25,455 nucleotides of DNA, from assembly GCA_002422265.1 (NCBI GenBank), contig DIUB01000073.1, forward strand, positions 1-25,455, given 5' to 3'. The position numbers and the translations under genes were made by a program. The stretch's first letter is position 1. Every line of letters begins with the position of its first letter. This document shows, one piece after another, positions 13,572 through 20,820 of this stretch. The notes below the pieces were generated by a model, which worked only from the letters and a program-made list of their open reading frames with translations, was not told the DNA's origin and ran no database searches. The stretch comes from Geobacter sp. UBA6169 (lineage in GTDB: Bacteria; Desulfobacterota; Desulfuromonadia; Geobacterales; Pseudopelobacteraceae).

Positions 13572-13699
13572 GCTGATTCACGGTGTAGTTCTCTTGTCCC
13601 GTGTATCGGCGGTGTTCAGTGCAATATGGTTTGTCAGGGGCAGAAGGTGCCAGGAGAAACCCCAGCTGTCGGGAACAGCTGCTAATCCTGTCTATTAAG
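13572..13699 (+). other. Noncoding structured stretch before ribozyme 2
   Basis: No credible gene. It contains a 7-pair hairpin CAGCTGT/ACAGCTG (13663-13681) with a CGGGA loop. The right half of that stem (GCTGC, 13678-13682) can alternatively pair with GCAGC (13755-13759) downstream of the ribozyme core. Confidence 0.4.
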
Positions 13700-13758
13700 C
13701 GAAACAGGGGAAACTCTCCCCTGTCTCCCGGAATCGGCAAACCGGGACTGATGAGCAG
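13700..13758 (+). ncRNA. Type II hammerhead ribozyme 2
   Basis: All conserved core bases are present: C-GAAA (13700-13704), GTC with C13725 as the cleavage position, and CTGATGA (13748-13754). Stem III pairs ACAGGGG (13704-13710) with CCCCTGT (13718-13724). Stem I pairs TCCCGG (13726-13731) with CCGGGA (13742-13747), around a loop with GGCAA also seen in ribozyme 1. Stem II is weak: only GC (13699-13700) with GC (13755-13756) next to the core, or GCAGC with the distant GCTGC at 13678-13682. Downstream, AAAAGGAA and ATG 13789 are followed by stop after three codons. Confidence 0.82.
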
Positions 13759-13952
13759 CCAAATACATGAGAGATTGAAAAGGAATTTATGACAGGGTAA
13801 AACGTCAGTTATGACGATGATAGAGGCAATATATTGGTAGCACTAAGGGACTACACGGCGCTTACTCACCAGAGTTGCGCCTTTTGTCTATCCGCTTTAA
13901 ATAATTATAAAAATTTTGTTTCCATATTTATAAAAACATTTTGCCGCTTACA
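13759..13952. other. Right end of the element with clustered transposase-binding boxes
   Basis: After the three-codon stub ORF (13789-13800) there is no gene. Three boxes on the minus strand lie within 100 bp: TGTAAGCGGCAAAA at the tip (13939-13952), TTAAAGCGGATAGACAAA (13883-13900) and GAGTAAGCGCCGTGT (13853-13867). AT-rich TTTATAA (13927-13933) and TAATTATAA (13902-13910) match left-end motifs. Three close right-end sites are as in Mu attR. Confidence 0.6.
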
Positions 13953-13960
13953 CCATGGGC
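13953..13960. repeat. Target-site duplication, right copy (CCATGGGC)
   Basis: Matches 1799-1806 exactly and directly follows the TTACA element end. The host frame resumes with TGT ATC CAC TGT CAC, the fifth haem site. Confidence 0.85.
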
Positions 13961-14863
13961 TGTATCCACTGTCACGACCCCCACGGCGCACAGCCGCGGA
14001 TCGTTCGTGATGCCCTGATTGAGGCGATTGAGAAGGACCCGGCCAAGAACATCTTTGCCAAGAACGGCAAGACCGACCTGAAGGTGATCTCCTTCCGTGA
14101 CGGCTTCCGCAAGATCGGCATCATGGAGAAGGCCGACTCCCGTATGATGTGCGCCCAGTGCCATGTCGAGTACGTCTGCAACCCCGGTACCCAGCAGAGC
14201 GACGGCAAGCCGGTAACCTTTGCCGATCCGCGCACCAACTATTATCCGCTGAAGAATGCCCTGGAGTCGCTGGAGCATTATCGTAAAATTGACTTCTTCG
14301 ACTTCAAGCATGCCGTTACCGGTGCCCGCCTGATCAAGTTCCAGCATCCGGAAGCTGAAACCTATGCCGGTTCGGCCCACGATAAGGCCGGTGTACAGTG
14401 CCACCAGTGCCATATGCCGCAGGCAAAAGCCAAAAAAGGCGGCAAGGGCTACACCAGCCATAATGCCATCAAGCCTATTCAGCATGTCAAAGAATCCTGC
14501 ATCAGCTGCCACAAGGATTACACGCCTGACAAGGCCAAGTTCATGATCGAGACCATCCGCAACTACACCAAGGGCAAGATGCGTAAGGCCGAGTACTGGC
14601 TGGGGCAGCTGATTGATACCTTTGCGGTGGCCAAGCGTGAAGGTGTTGTTCCCACCGTGCTTGATCAGGCCCGCCTGAAGCATGAAGAGGCCCATGCACT
14701 GTGGGAGTACTGGACTGCCGAGAACTCCGACGGCTTCCACAACCCCGAACAGGCTCGCCAGAGTCTGGCCGGCTCCATCACAGCCTCAAAGGCAGCAGTC
14801 AAAATGCTGAATGATGCCATTATGGTTGCAAAACAGCCGAAGCAGGAAGAACCGAAGAAGTAA
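13961..14863 (+). pseudogene. Octaheme cytochrome c nitrite reductase, 3' half (interrupted)
   Basis: Continues the gene broken at 1806; 300 codons then TAA. Haem sites are CIHCH (at the junction), CAQCH, CHQCH and CISCH. The motif CHVEYVC gives the Tyr-x-Cys pair that is cross-linked in the active site of the Thioalkalivibrio octaheme reductase, and CHMP supplies the expected active-site His region. The helical C-terminal domain (YTKGKMRKAEYWLGQLIDTF onwards) is typical of NrfA/ONR dimer helices. Without the element-free copy it has no signal peptide and no promoter of its own. ATG 13955 lies in the target duplication and is not a real start. It looks otherwise intact, with no other stops or frameshifts, suggesting recent insertion. 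Confidence 0.88.
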
Positions 14864-14885
14864 GTTTTGTCCCTATACAAGCTGT

Positions 14886-14919
14886 ACAAGCGGGCCATCC
14901 ATCCGGGTGGCCCGCTTGT
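14886..14919 (+). terminator. Strong hairpin after the nitrite reductase gene
   Basis: ACAAGCGGGCCA (14886-14897) pairs perfectly with TGGCCCGCTTGT (14908-14919) around a 10-base loop, 23 bases after the stop codon. There is no clear T run (GTAAGG follows), but position and stability suit a transcript 3' end. The remaining sequence to 15090 shows no gene. Confidence 0.6.
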
Positions 14920-15090
14920 GTAAGGGGAGGCAGCGGGGCGTGGATCGTCTTGAACCGGCCCCTTAAAAAGACCTTAATGGTCTTGATTTGGTTGACATTC
15001 GTGCGTTCTGATGCACAATAGCAGCGCGATACAGGTTGGAGGTGCAGCAATACTACAGTAAACGGTCAGGGTGGCAGGTTCGGGAACGGC

Positions 15091-17778
15091 ATGCGCAAAG
15101 AGTTCACAAAAAAAATAATGCGGCAGTGGCTGGTGCTGACAGTGGTGCTGATACTGATCGGCGGCGCTGTGACCCACAACATCTACAAGATGCACCAGGA
15201 TCTTCTGGAGGGAGAACAGCAGCGTCTCTTGACCCAATCGCGCGTGGTGGCCAAGAACCTGGAAGGCCAGTTTGAGGCGGCTGAACGGGTCATCAGGCTG
15301 CTTTCCGAGGATCTGCATGGACGCGCTACCGCAGAGTGGGGCGCGCTGGTTCCGGAGAAGCGGATTGCCATACTGCTGGAGGCAATGCCGGCCTTCCGGG
15401 TTCTGAATCTGCTGGATGCCGACGGCAGGGTGCAGCTCAGCAATCTGCCGGAGCTGGTAGGGGTTGACCTCAGCCAGCGGGACTATTTTCTCCATGCCCG
15501 CAAGCATCAGCACCAAAACAGCCTGTTTCTGACGGCTCCGTTCAAGACCAGACTGAATGTCTGGGGCATGAATCTCGTGCGGGTGATCAAGGGGCCTGGC
15601 AGCAGCTTCGGCGGGGTCATCAGCGTTACTCTCAATCCGGATTACTTCAGGACCTTTCTGGCAGCGGTCAACTACAGCGACGATATGCTGACGGCAATCG
15701 TTCACGGTGATGGCCAGGTGTATGCCATGGCGCCGCAGCGTGATGATGTCAGCGGCAAGAACCTCAACAAACCGGATACGCTTTTCAGCAAACACCGCGA
15801 CAGCGGCAACCTGGAGAGCATCTTCAGCGCAAATCTGTACGCCACCAATGATGAACGGCTGGTGGTGTTCAGAAGCTTCCGACCAGAGCATCTTCAGTTG
15901 GATAAACCGCTCCAGATACTGGCAAGTCGCAGTCTGGCTGCCATCACCGCAGACTGGCGCAGTCATGCCCGCTACCAGACCATCACGTTTATTCTCATCA
16001 GCCTGTTTTCGGGGCTGGTGCTGCTGGTCTATCAGCGCCGCCTGCACCGCCAGATGCTTGAGGCTGAACTGGTGGATGCCCATCTGCGCAAGCTGACCCT
16101 GGGGGTGGAAAACAGTGCCAACGGCGTTTTGATCACTGATATTGAGGGTAACATCGAGTATGTAAACCGTAAGTTTACCCAGATTACCGGGTTCACCGCC
16201 CCGGAGGCCATCGGCAAGAAGCCGAGTATTCTCAAGTCGGAAGTAACCCCCCGCGAGGTGTTTGACGAGCTCTGGACCACGCTGCTGCGCGGTAATGAGT
16301 GGCACGGCGAACTGCTGAACCGGCGCAAGAACGGCGAGGTCTACTGGTCGTTTTCATCCATCAGCCCGCTGCGCAACGAAAAAGGGGTCATCACTCATTT
16401 CATCGCCAATGTGGAGGATATCAACGAGCGCAAGAATGCTGAGGCCACCATCCAGCACCTGGCCTATTTTGACCCGCTGACCGATCTGCCCAACCGGCGG
16501 ATGCTGCAGGATCGCCTTGAACAGGCGCTCAAGCGCAGCCGCCGGCAAGACGCCGGCATGGCGCTCCTGTATATCGATCTGGACAGCTTCAAGCATGTCA
16601 ACGACAGCCTGGGCCACCCGGCAGGTGACAGTCTGCTGCGAAATCTGGCCCGCAGGCTGGTGGCAGCGCTGCGGGATGATGATGTGGTCTGCCGCCTGGG
16701 CGGAGATGAGTTTGCCGTAATCCTGCACGATATCCATCATGATGAGGATGTGGTGCCGGTGGCCAACAAACTGCTGCGGGCCATTGAGAAGCCGGTGCTG
16801 GTTGAAGAGGGAGAGTTGCTGGTCTCTGCCAGCATCGGCATTGCGCTGTTCCCCAAGGACGGTACCGACAGCAAGACCCTGGAAAAAAATGCCGATTTGG
16901 CTCTGTACCATGCCAAGGAACAGGGTAAAAACACCTTCAGATTTTTTTCGGAAGAGCTGAACCGGAGCCTGCAGGATCGGATCGCCCTGGATCAGGGGTT
17001 ACGCTACATCCTGGAACGGAGCGAACTGGAACTGCACTACCAGCCCAAGGTAGCACCGGCATCAGGCGCGGTGGTTGGTGTGGAGGCCTTATTGCGATGG
17101 AACAGCCCTGAATTTGGTCTGGTCTCACCGCTGCGGTTCATTCCGCTGGCAGAGGAAAACCGTCAGATCATTCCGATCGGCGAGTGGGTGCTGCGGACCG
17201 CCTGCCGTCAGCAGGTGGCCTGGCTGCAACAGGGGATACCGCTGGTCATGGCAGTGAACCTGTCGGCGGTGCAGTTCAAATCAGCTGAACTGGTTGATCA
17301 GATTGCGGCCATTATTGCCGAAACCGGTATTGATCCGGCCCATCTGGAGCTGGAGCTGACCGAGAGCGCCCTGGTGGATAACCCGAACGAGGTGGTACGG
17401 GTGCTGGAACGGCTGCGCAGCCTGGGGTGCGGCATCTCCATTGACGACTTCGGCACCGGGTACTCATCGCTCAGTTATCTGAAGAGTTTCCCGGTTACCA
17501 TCCTCAAGATTGATCGTTCGTTTGTACGCGACCTGGCCCAGGACAGCGGTGATCGGGCCATTGCCCGCTCGGTGGTGGATCTGGCCAAAAACCTGCGGAT
17601 GCAGACCGTGGCCGAGGGGGTTGAGACGGCCGAGCAACTGGCCATCCTGCAGGAGATCGGCTGCACCTTTATTCAAGGCTACTACTATTCCAAACCGGTT
17701 TCGGCGGACAAGATTCCGGAGACCTGCCGCTCATTGAGCGAGAGGCTGGTGCCGCCTGATCCGCTGCAGGCTACTTGA
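15091..17778 (+). CDS. Membrane CACHE-PAS-GGDEF-EAL c-di-GMP signalling protein
   Basis: 895 residues. A membrane segment at about 14-30 and another at about 296-316 (ITFILISLFSGLVLLVYQ) enclose a periplasmic dCACHE/PDC sensor domain with the DLSQRDYF motif. A PAS domain (about 330-450; GVLITDIEGNIEYVNRKF) follows. The GGDEF domain has an intact GGDEF near residue 537 and an RDDD product-inhibition site five residues before it. The EAL domain has an intact EAL (VEALLRW, near 664) plus DDFGTGYSSL. Both active sites appear complete, so it could make or degrade c-di-GMP depending on the signal. Its ligand is unknown. It converges on the deacetylase gene with an 8-bp overlap of ends. Confidence 0.93.
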   Translation: MRKEFTKKIMRQWLVLTVVLILIGGAVTHNIYKMHQDLLEGEQQRLLTQSRVVAKNLEGQFEAAERVIRLLSEDLHGRATAEWGALVPEKRIAILLEAMPAFRVLNLLDADGRVQLSNLPELVGVDLSQRDYFLHARKHQHQNSLFLTAPFKTRLNVWGMNLVRVIKGPGSSFGGVISVTLNPDYFRTFLAAVNYSDDMLTAIVHGDGQVYAMAPQRDDVSGKNLNKPDTLFSKHRDSGNLESIFSANLYATNDERLVVFRSFRPEHLQLDKPLQILASRSLAAITADWRSHARYQTITFILISLFSGLVLLVYQRRLHRQMLEAELVDAHLRKLTLGVENSANGVLITDIEGNIEYVNRKFTQITGFTAPEAIGKKPSILKSEVTPREVFDELWTTLLRGNEWHGELLNRRKNGEVYWSFSSISPLRNEKGVITHFIANVEDINERKNAEATIQHLAYFDPLTDLPNRRMLQDRLEQALKRSRRQDAGMALLYIDLDSFKHVNDSLGHPAGDSLLRNLARRLVAALRDDDVVCRLGGDEFAVILHDIHHDEDVVPVANKLLRAIEKPVLVEEGELLVSASIGIALFPKDGTDSKTLEKNADLALYHAKEQGKNTFRFFSEELNRSLQDRIALDQGLRYILERSELELHYQPKVAPASGAVVGVEALLRWNSPEFGLVSPLRFIPLAEENRQIIPIGEWVLRTACRQQVAWLQQGIPLVMAVNLSAVQFKSAELVDQIAAIIAETGIDPAHLELELTESALVDNPNEVVRVLERLRSLGCGISIDDFGTGYSSLSYLKSFPVTILKIDRSFVRDLAQDSGDRAIARSVVDLAKNLRMQTVAEGVETAEQLAILQEIGCTFIQGYYYSKPVSADKIPETCRSLSERLVPPDPLQAT

Positions 17779-18562
17779 GCGGGTATTCCCCCAGCTTGAC
17801 AAACCGGAACCCCTTTTTCTGCAGCTCCGGCACGGCAGCCATGATCCCGGCACCGGTGCCTGCCCCGGGGTGGTTCATGTGGGCAATGATGATATCCCCC
17901 GGCTTTGAAGTCAGCAGGGCGGCCCGCACCTGCTCTGCAGTATAGGTGGCCCCCGCATCCCCCAGCACACTGAACCCGATTACCTCATGCCCCAGGGCCT
18001 GCGAGATCTGCACGGCATACTCATCGTAATAGGCGGTGCCCGAGCGGTACCAGCGGGTCCGCTTGCCGGTCATCCCCTCAATCTTGCGGGCGTTCAGCTC
18101 GATTTCCTGTACCAGCTCCGCCACATCCTTGGTTCCGTCAATGCCGTAGATGCTGCGTCCGTTGATTGAGGCCGGCTTGTGCCACATACCGTGGTTGGCA
18201 ATATCGAACAACGGATTATCGGCCAGTTGCTTGAACAGTTGCGGGTTGGCATCGATCCAGCGGGCATTCATAAACAGGGTTGCCGGTATCTGCTGCTGTA
18301 CCAGAAAATCGACCAACTGCTGATCAACCCCCTTGCCTTTGGGAGAACCGCAGGCATCAAGGGTCAGGGCCAGCACCTTTTCGGTGGTGGCCAGGCGGGT
18401 ACGGACGCCAGCCACGTTTTCACCCCATTGGGTGGGCTGCCTGGCGGAAAACTGGCGGCTGATCCGTTCAGTCAAGGCCTGCATATCTTCTGCAGGGGCC
18501 GCAGTCAGCAGGGCAGTGGTCAGGATCAGCAGGAAGACGGCAAACAGGGCTATTCTGGTCAT
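17771..18562 (-). CDS. Exported polysaccharide deacetylase (NodB/CE4 family)
   Basis: 263 residues with an N-terminal signal peptide (LFAVFLLILTTALLTAAPA). The CE4 motifs are visible: LALTLDACGSP (motif 1, with the metal-binding Asp in a variant DACG form), NHGMWHKP (motif 2, H-x3-H), WYRSGTAYYDE (motif 3 region) and IIIAHMNHPG (final His motif). It would remove N-acetyl or similar groups from peptidoglycan or a surface polysaccharide in the periplasm. It starts nine bases after the lytic transglycosylase gene, with AGGAG in between, so they form an operon for cell-wall work. The variant motif 1 makes the exact substrate uncertain. Confidence 0.88.
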   Translation of the reverse strand: MTRIALFAVFLLILTTALLTAAPAEDMQALTERISRQFSARQPTQWGENVAGVRTRLATTEKVLALTLDACGSPKGKGVDQQLVDFLVQQQIPATLFMNARWIDANPQLFKQLADNPLFDIANHGMWHKPASINGRSIYGIDGTKDVAELVQEIELNARKIEGMTGKRTRWYRSGTAYYDEYAVQISQALGHEVIGFSVLGDAGATYTAEQVRAALLTSKPGDIIIAHMNHPGAGTGAGIMAAVPELQKKGFRFVKLGEYPLK

Positions 18563-18571
18563 GAAAGACTC

Positions 18572-20668
18572 CTACTTGATGCTGTAGAGCGCACGGTACA
18601 TCGGCAGATACGCGATGATCTTCTTCACGTAATCACGGGTCTCCTGGAAGGGGATGTTCTCGATGAACTCGTCCTGGGGCAGGTGGCCAAAGGCGTTGCG
18701 CCAGCGTTTAACCGCCCCGGCTCCGGCATTGTAGGCCGCCAGGGTGTAGACCGTGTTCTCTTGATACTGGTCCAGCAGTTCCCGCAGATGCTTGGTTCCC
18801 AGTTTGATATTGAACTCAGGATCGGTCAGCGAAAGCGGGTTGAACGCCTTGCCTTTGACCCCGGCGGTCATCTGGGCTGTGGCCGGCATCAGCTGCATCA
18901 GGCCGATGGCACCGGCGTGGGACTTGACATCGGCCCTGAAGCTGCTCTCGGCCTTGGCCAGAGCAAGGGTCAAGGCATCAGATATCCGGTAGGTGGCGCT
19001 GTAGCGGCTGAACAGATCGGTGTAGGGCCGGGGAAAACCGATGGCCCAGAAGGCCAGGTTATCCGGCTCAATGGTGGCCGGGCGATTTTGATGAAAGGTG
19101 ACAATAGAACCGTGCAGATCACCGGCCAGTTGCTGCAGGCGTGCCAGACCGGCGATGGTCTGTCTGTCCTGACGGGCCGGTTTGAACGAGGCCAGTTCGC
19201 TGCGGGCCTCCTCCAGCATCCCCAGTCCGGCCAGTGCCTGTATCCGTCGGCTCCCTTCCGGCAGCGGCGGCTCGGCAAGGGCCGCTGGCAGTGCCGGCCA
19301 GCCTGTCGGCTGATTGATGCGCGAGCGGTACCAGGCAGCGTAAAAGCCGAACGGATACTCCTGCAGCAGCAGCTGGTAGTTTTTCGCGGCAACGCCGCCC
19401 CTGTTCTGGCGCTCATTGATCCGGGCATGCCAGTACAGGGCCCGCTCACGGTAGGTACTGTCCTTAAGCAGGCGGTTCATCGCCTCTTCTGCAGCCTCCA
19501 GCTGACCGGCCAGGTACTGGCCCCAGGCAAGCTCCCATCCGGCGCGGGCGGCCAGATCAGATGCAGGGTGCTCTTTGACCAGCCGTTGCAGCAGCACGGC
19601 GGCCTCACTGAAACGGCCACCATGTTTCTGGATCAACCCAGCCGCCAGCAGGGCATCGTCGGCCAGCGGCCCCCGCTCCGCTGCCAGGGTCAGCAGGCGG
19701 GCCAATGCGGTGTCAGAGTGACCCAGGCGTTCCTCAACACGCGCCAGGGCCAGGCGGGCCTCATCGCGCACGTCAGGGATGCGGCTGGGGGCAGCCCGCT
19801 TCAGAAACTGTTCGGCCAGGGTGTAGTTGCGCTGCTTGATGGCTGCCTGGCCTGATTTCAGCTCTATCCGTGCCAACAGCTCGTCCGACAGGCCGGTGCG
19901 GGGAATACCGGCAAAGGCCCAGGCCGCATCCGCTGCACGGTTATTGGCCAACAGCAGTTCTCCCCGCTGCAGCTGCTCTTCCGGGGTAAAGGCGGTTGCC
20001 TGTGCCAGCCCCTTCTTTTCCAGCGCCTTCAGTTGCTCCAGCGCACGGGGGGCAGCCGGGGCCGTTGGATAGCGCAGATGGATCGTGCGGTAGATCAGGA
20101 CCGCAGCAGCAGTTTCACCTGACAATTCCTGGCAGTGGGCAGATTTAAACAGGGCATCGACATGATCGCGACCCAGGCTGTGGCGGCTGATGAACTGACG
20201 GTAGGCGTTCAGCGCCGCCTTGTGGTCACCGGCTTCAAACAGCGCATCGGCCTCAAGCTTCTCCATCCTGCGGCGCAGGGCCGGATTGGGGGTGCGCTGT
20301 GCCGCCTGGACGGAAGCGGCTGCTGCCTCACGAAAACGGTTGGCGGCAAACAGCACATCAGCCCGCAGGCTGGCAGCAATGTCAGCCAACAGCGGGTAGC
20401 CTTGTTCAGCAGCGGTCAGCAGGCGCAGCGCCTCATCATACTGCTTCAACCGCAGGGCCGCCTCACCGGCCAGCAGGTTGCGGGGGCCGTCGGCAGGGGC
20501 TGCCAGTGCCGCCTGCAGCGCCTCCTGATTGCGTTTCTCGCTCAAGAGGCGGGCAGCGTTGCGCAGCTGATCATTGGTTGATGGTGCAGAACCAGCGCAG
20601 GTAAGGGTAACAGTAATGCTGATAACGGCCAGGGTAGCCGCCAGCAGGCGGCTGGTTTGTTGGAGCAT
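18572..20668 (-). CDS. Soluble lytic murein transglycosylase (Slt-type)
   Basis: 698 residues. A signal peptide (about 1-25, LAATLAVISITVTLTCAGS) is followed by a long superhelical TPR-like region (about 30-530), rich in AL-AA repeats, as in Slt70. The C-terminal SLT domain (about 560-690) has catalytic Glu in ALAKAESSFR, then GAIGLMQLMPATA and TLAAYNAGAGAV, the three standard motifs. It cleaves peptidoglycan glycan strands to 1,6-anhydro products in the periplasm. It is first in a two-gene leftward operon with the deacetylase, and is divergent from the helicase gene across 152 bp that hold no other gene. Confidence 0.92.
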   Translation of the reverse strand: MLQQTSRLLAATLAVISITVTLTCAGSAPSTNDQLRNAARLLSEKRNQEALQAALAAPADGPRNLLAGEAALRLKQYDEALRLLTAAEQGYPLLADIAASLRADVLFAANRFREAAAASVQAAQRTPNPALRRRMEKLEADALFEAGDHKAALNAYRQFISRHSLGRDHVDALFKSAHCQELSGETAAAVLIYRTIHLRYPTAPAAPRALEQLKALEKKGLAQATAFTPEEQLQRGELLLANNRAADAAWAFAGIPRTGLSDELLARIELKSGQAAIKQRNYTLAEQFLKRAAPSRIPDVRDEARLALARVEERLGHSDTALARLLTLAAERGPLADDALLAAGLIQKHGGRFSEAAVLLQRLVKEHPASDLAARAGWELAWGQYLAGQLEAAEEAMNRLLKDSTYRERALYWHARINERQNRGGVAAKNYQLLLQEYPFGFYAAWYRSRINQPTGWPALPAALAEPPLPEGSRRIQALAGLGMLEEARSELASFKPARQDRQTIAGLARLQQLAGDLHGSIVTFHQNRPATIEPDNLAFWAIGFPRPYTDLFSRYSATYRISDALTLALAKAESSFRADVKSHAGAIGLMQLMPATAQMTAGVKGKAFNPLSLTDPEFNIKLGTKHLRELLDQYQENTVYTLAAYNAGAGAVKRWRNAFGHLPQDEFIENIPFQETRDYVKKIIAYLPMYRALYSIK

Positions 20669-20820
20669 CAGTTGGTGGTCCTGTAGGAGTAAAGTGGGTG
20701 ATGCACAGCATCAGGGCTCATCAGTAGCATTAAGCGCTGCAATGGTCAATGCCTCGACCCTGGCACTTTTCGCTTTTCCTGTGCCAATGTTCGGTTATAC
20801 TCCCGGCTATGAGGCACTCC

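Larger units (their letters stand above)
1807..13952. mobile_element. Complete 12.1-kb Mu-like transposable element without virion genes
   Basis: The boundaries follow from the 8-bp direct repeats and from the fact that removing one repeat copy plus the element restores the host reading frame (NSMG-CIHCH). The ends are TGTTAGGGG and, inverted, TGTAAGCGGC. Inside are MuA-type DDE transposase, MuB-type ATPase, XRE repressor, Ner-like protein, GemA (DUF1018) and a Mor-like activator in Mu order. No terminase, portal, protease/scaffold, capsid, tail or tail-fibre gene can be found, and all space is accounted for. AT-richer DNA, especially at 2516-3420, sets it apart from the host flanks. It may be a satellite using a helper transposable phage, or a minimal transposon derived from one. 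Confidence 0.9.

Noticed and set aside
13529..13600. A third hammerhead ribozyme formed by the 13-pair hairpin followed by CTGATTC
   Set aside because: No CGAAA strand upstream, the would-be core CTGATTC lacks G8 and A9, and eight bases intervene after the stem.
1807..13952. Ordinary tyrosine-integrase prophage, retron or group II intron
   Set aside because: No integrase, reverse transcriptase or tRNA attachment site; the DDE transposase, MuB and target duplication explain the insertion.
13955..13957. ATG at the right junction as start of a separate four-haem cytochrome gene
   Set aside because: It lies in the target duplication, has no ribosome-binding site or signal peptide, and joins in frame to the left half.
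13928..14740. 270-residue minus-strand ORF across the element end and cytochrome
   Set aside because: It is antisense to intact haem motifs and crosses the insertion junction, so it cannot be an old gene.
14974..16305. 443-residue minus-strand ORF opposite the GGDEF-EAL gene
   Set aside because: Antisense shadow of clear CACHE and PAS coding sequence; no ribosome-binding site or recognisable motif.
18179..19855. 558-residue plus-strand ORF opposite the lytic transglycosylase
   Set aside because: It is an antisense shadow of a high-GC gene with clear Slt motifs; the translation is low-complexity Gly/Gln rich with no domain.
20749..20820. Longer N-terminus for the helicase-nuclease from ATG 20749
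   Set aside because: The added residues (Cys/Phe rich) do not resemble the family, and GAGG is placed for ATG 20821.
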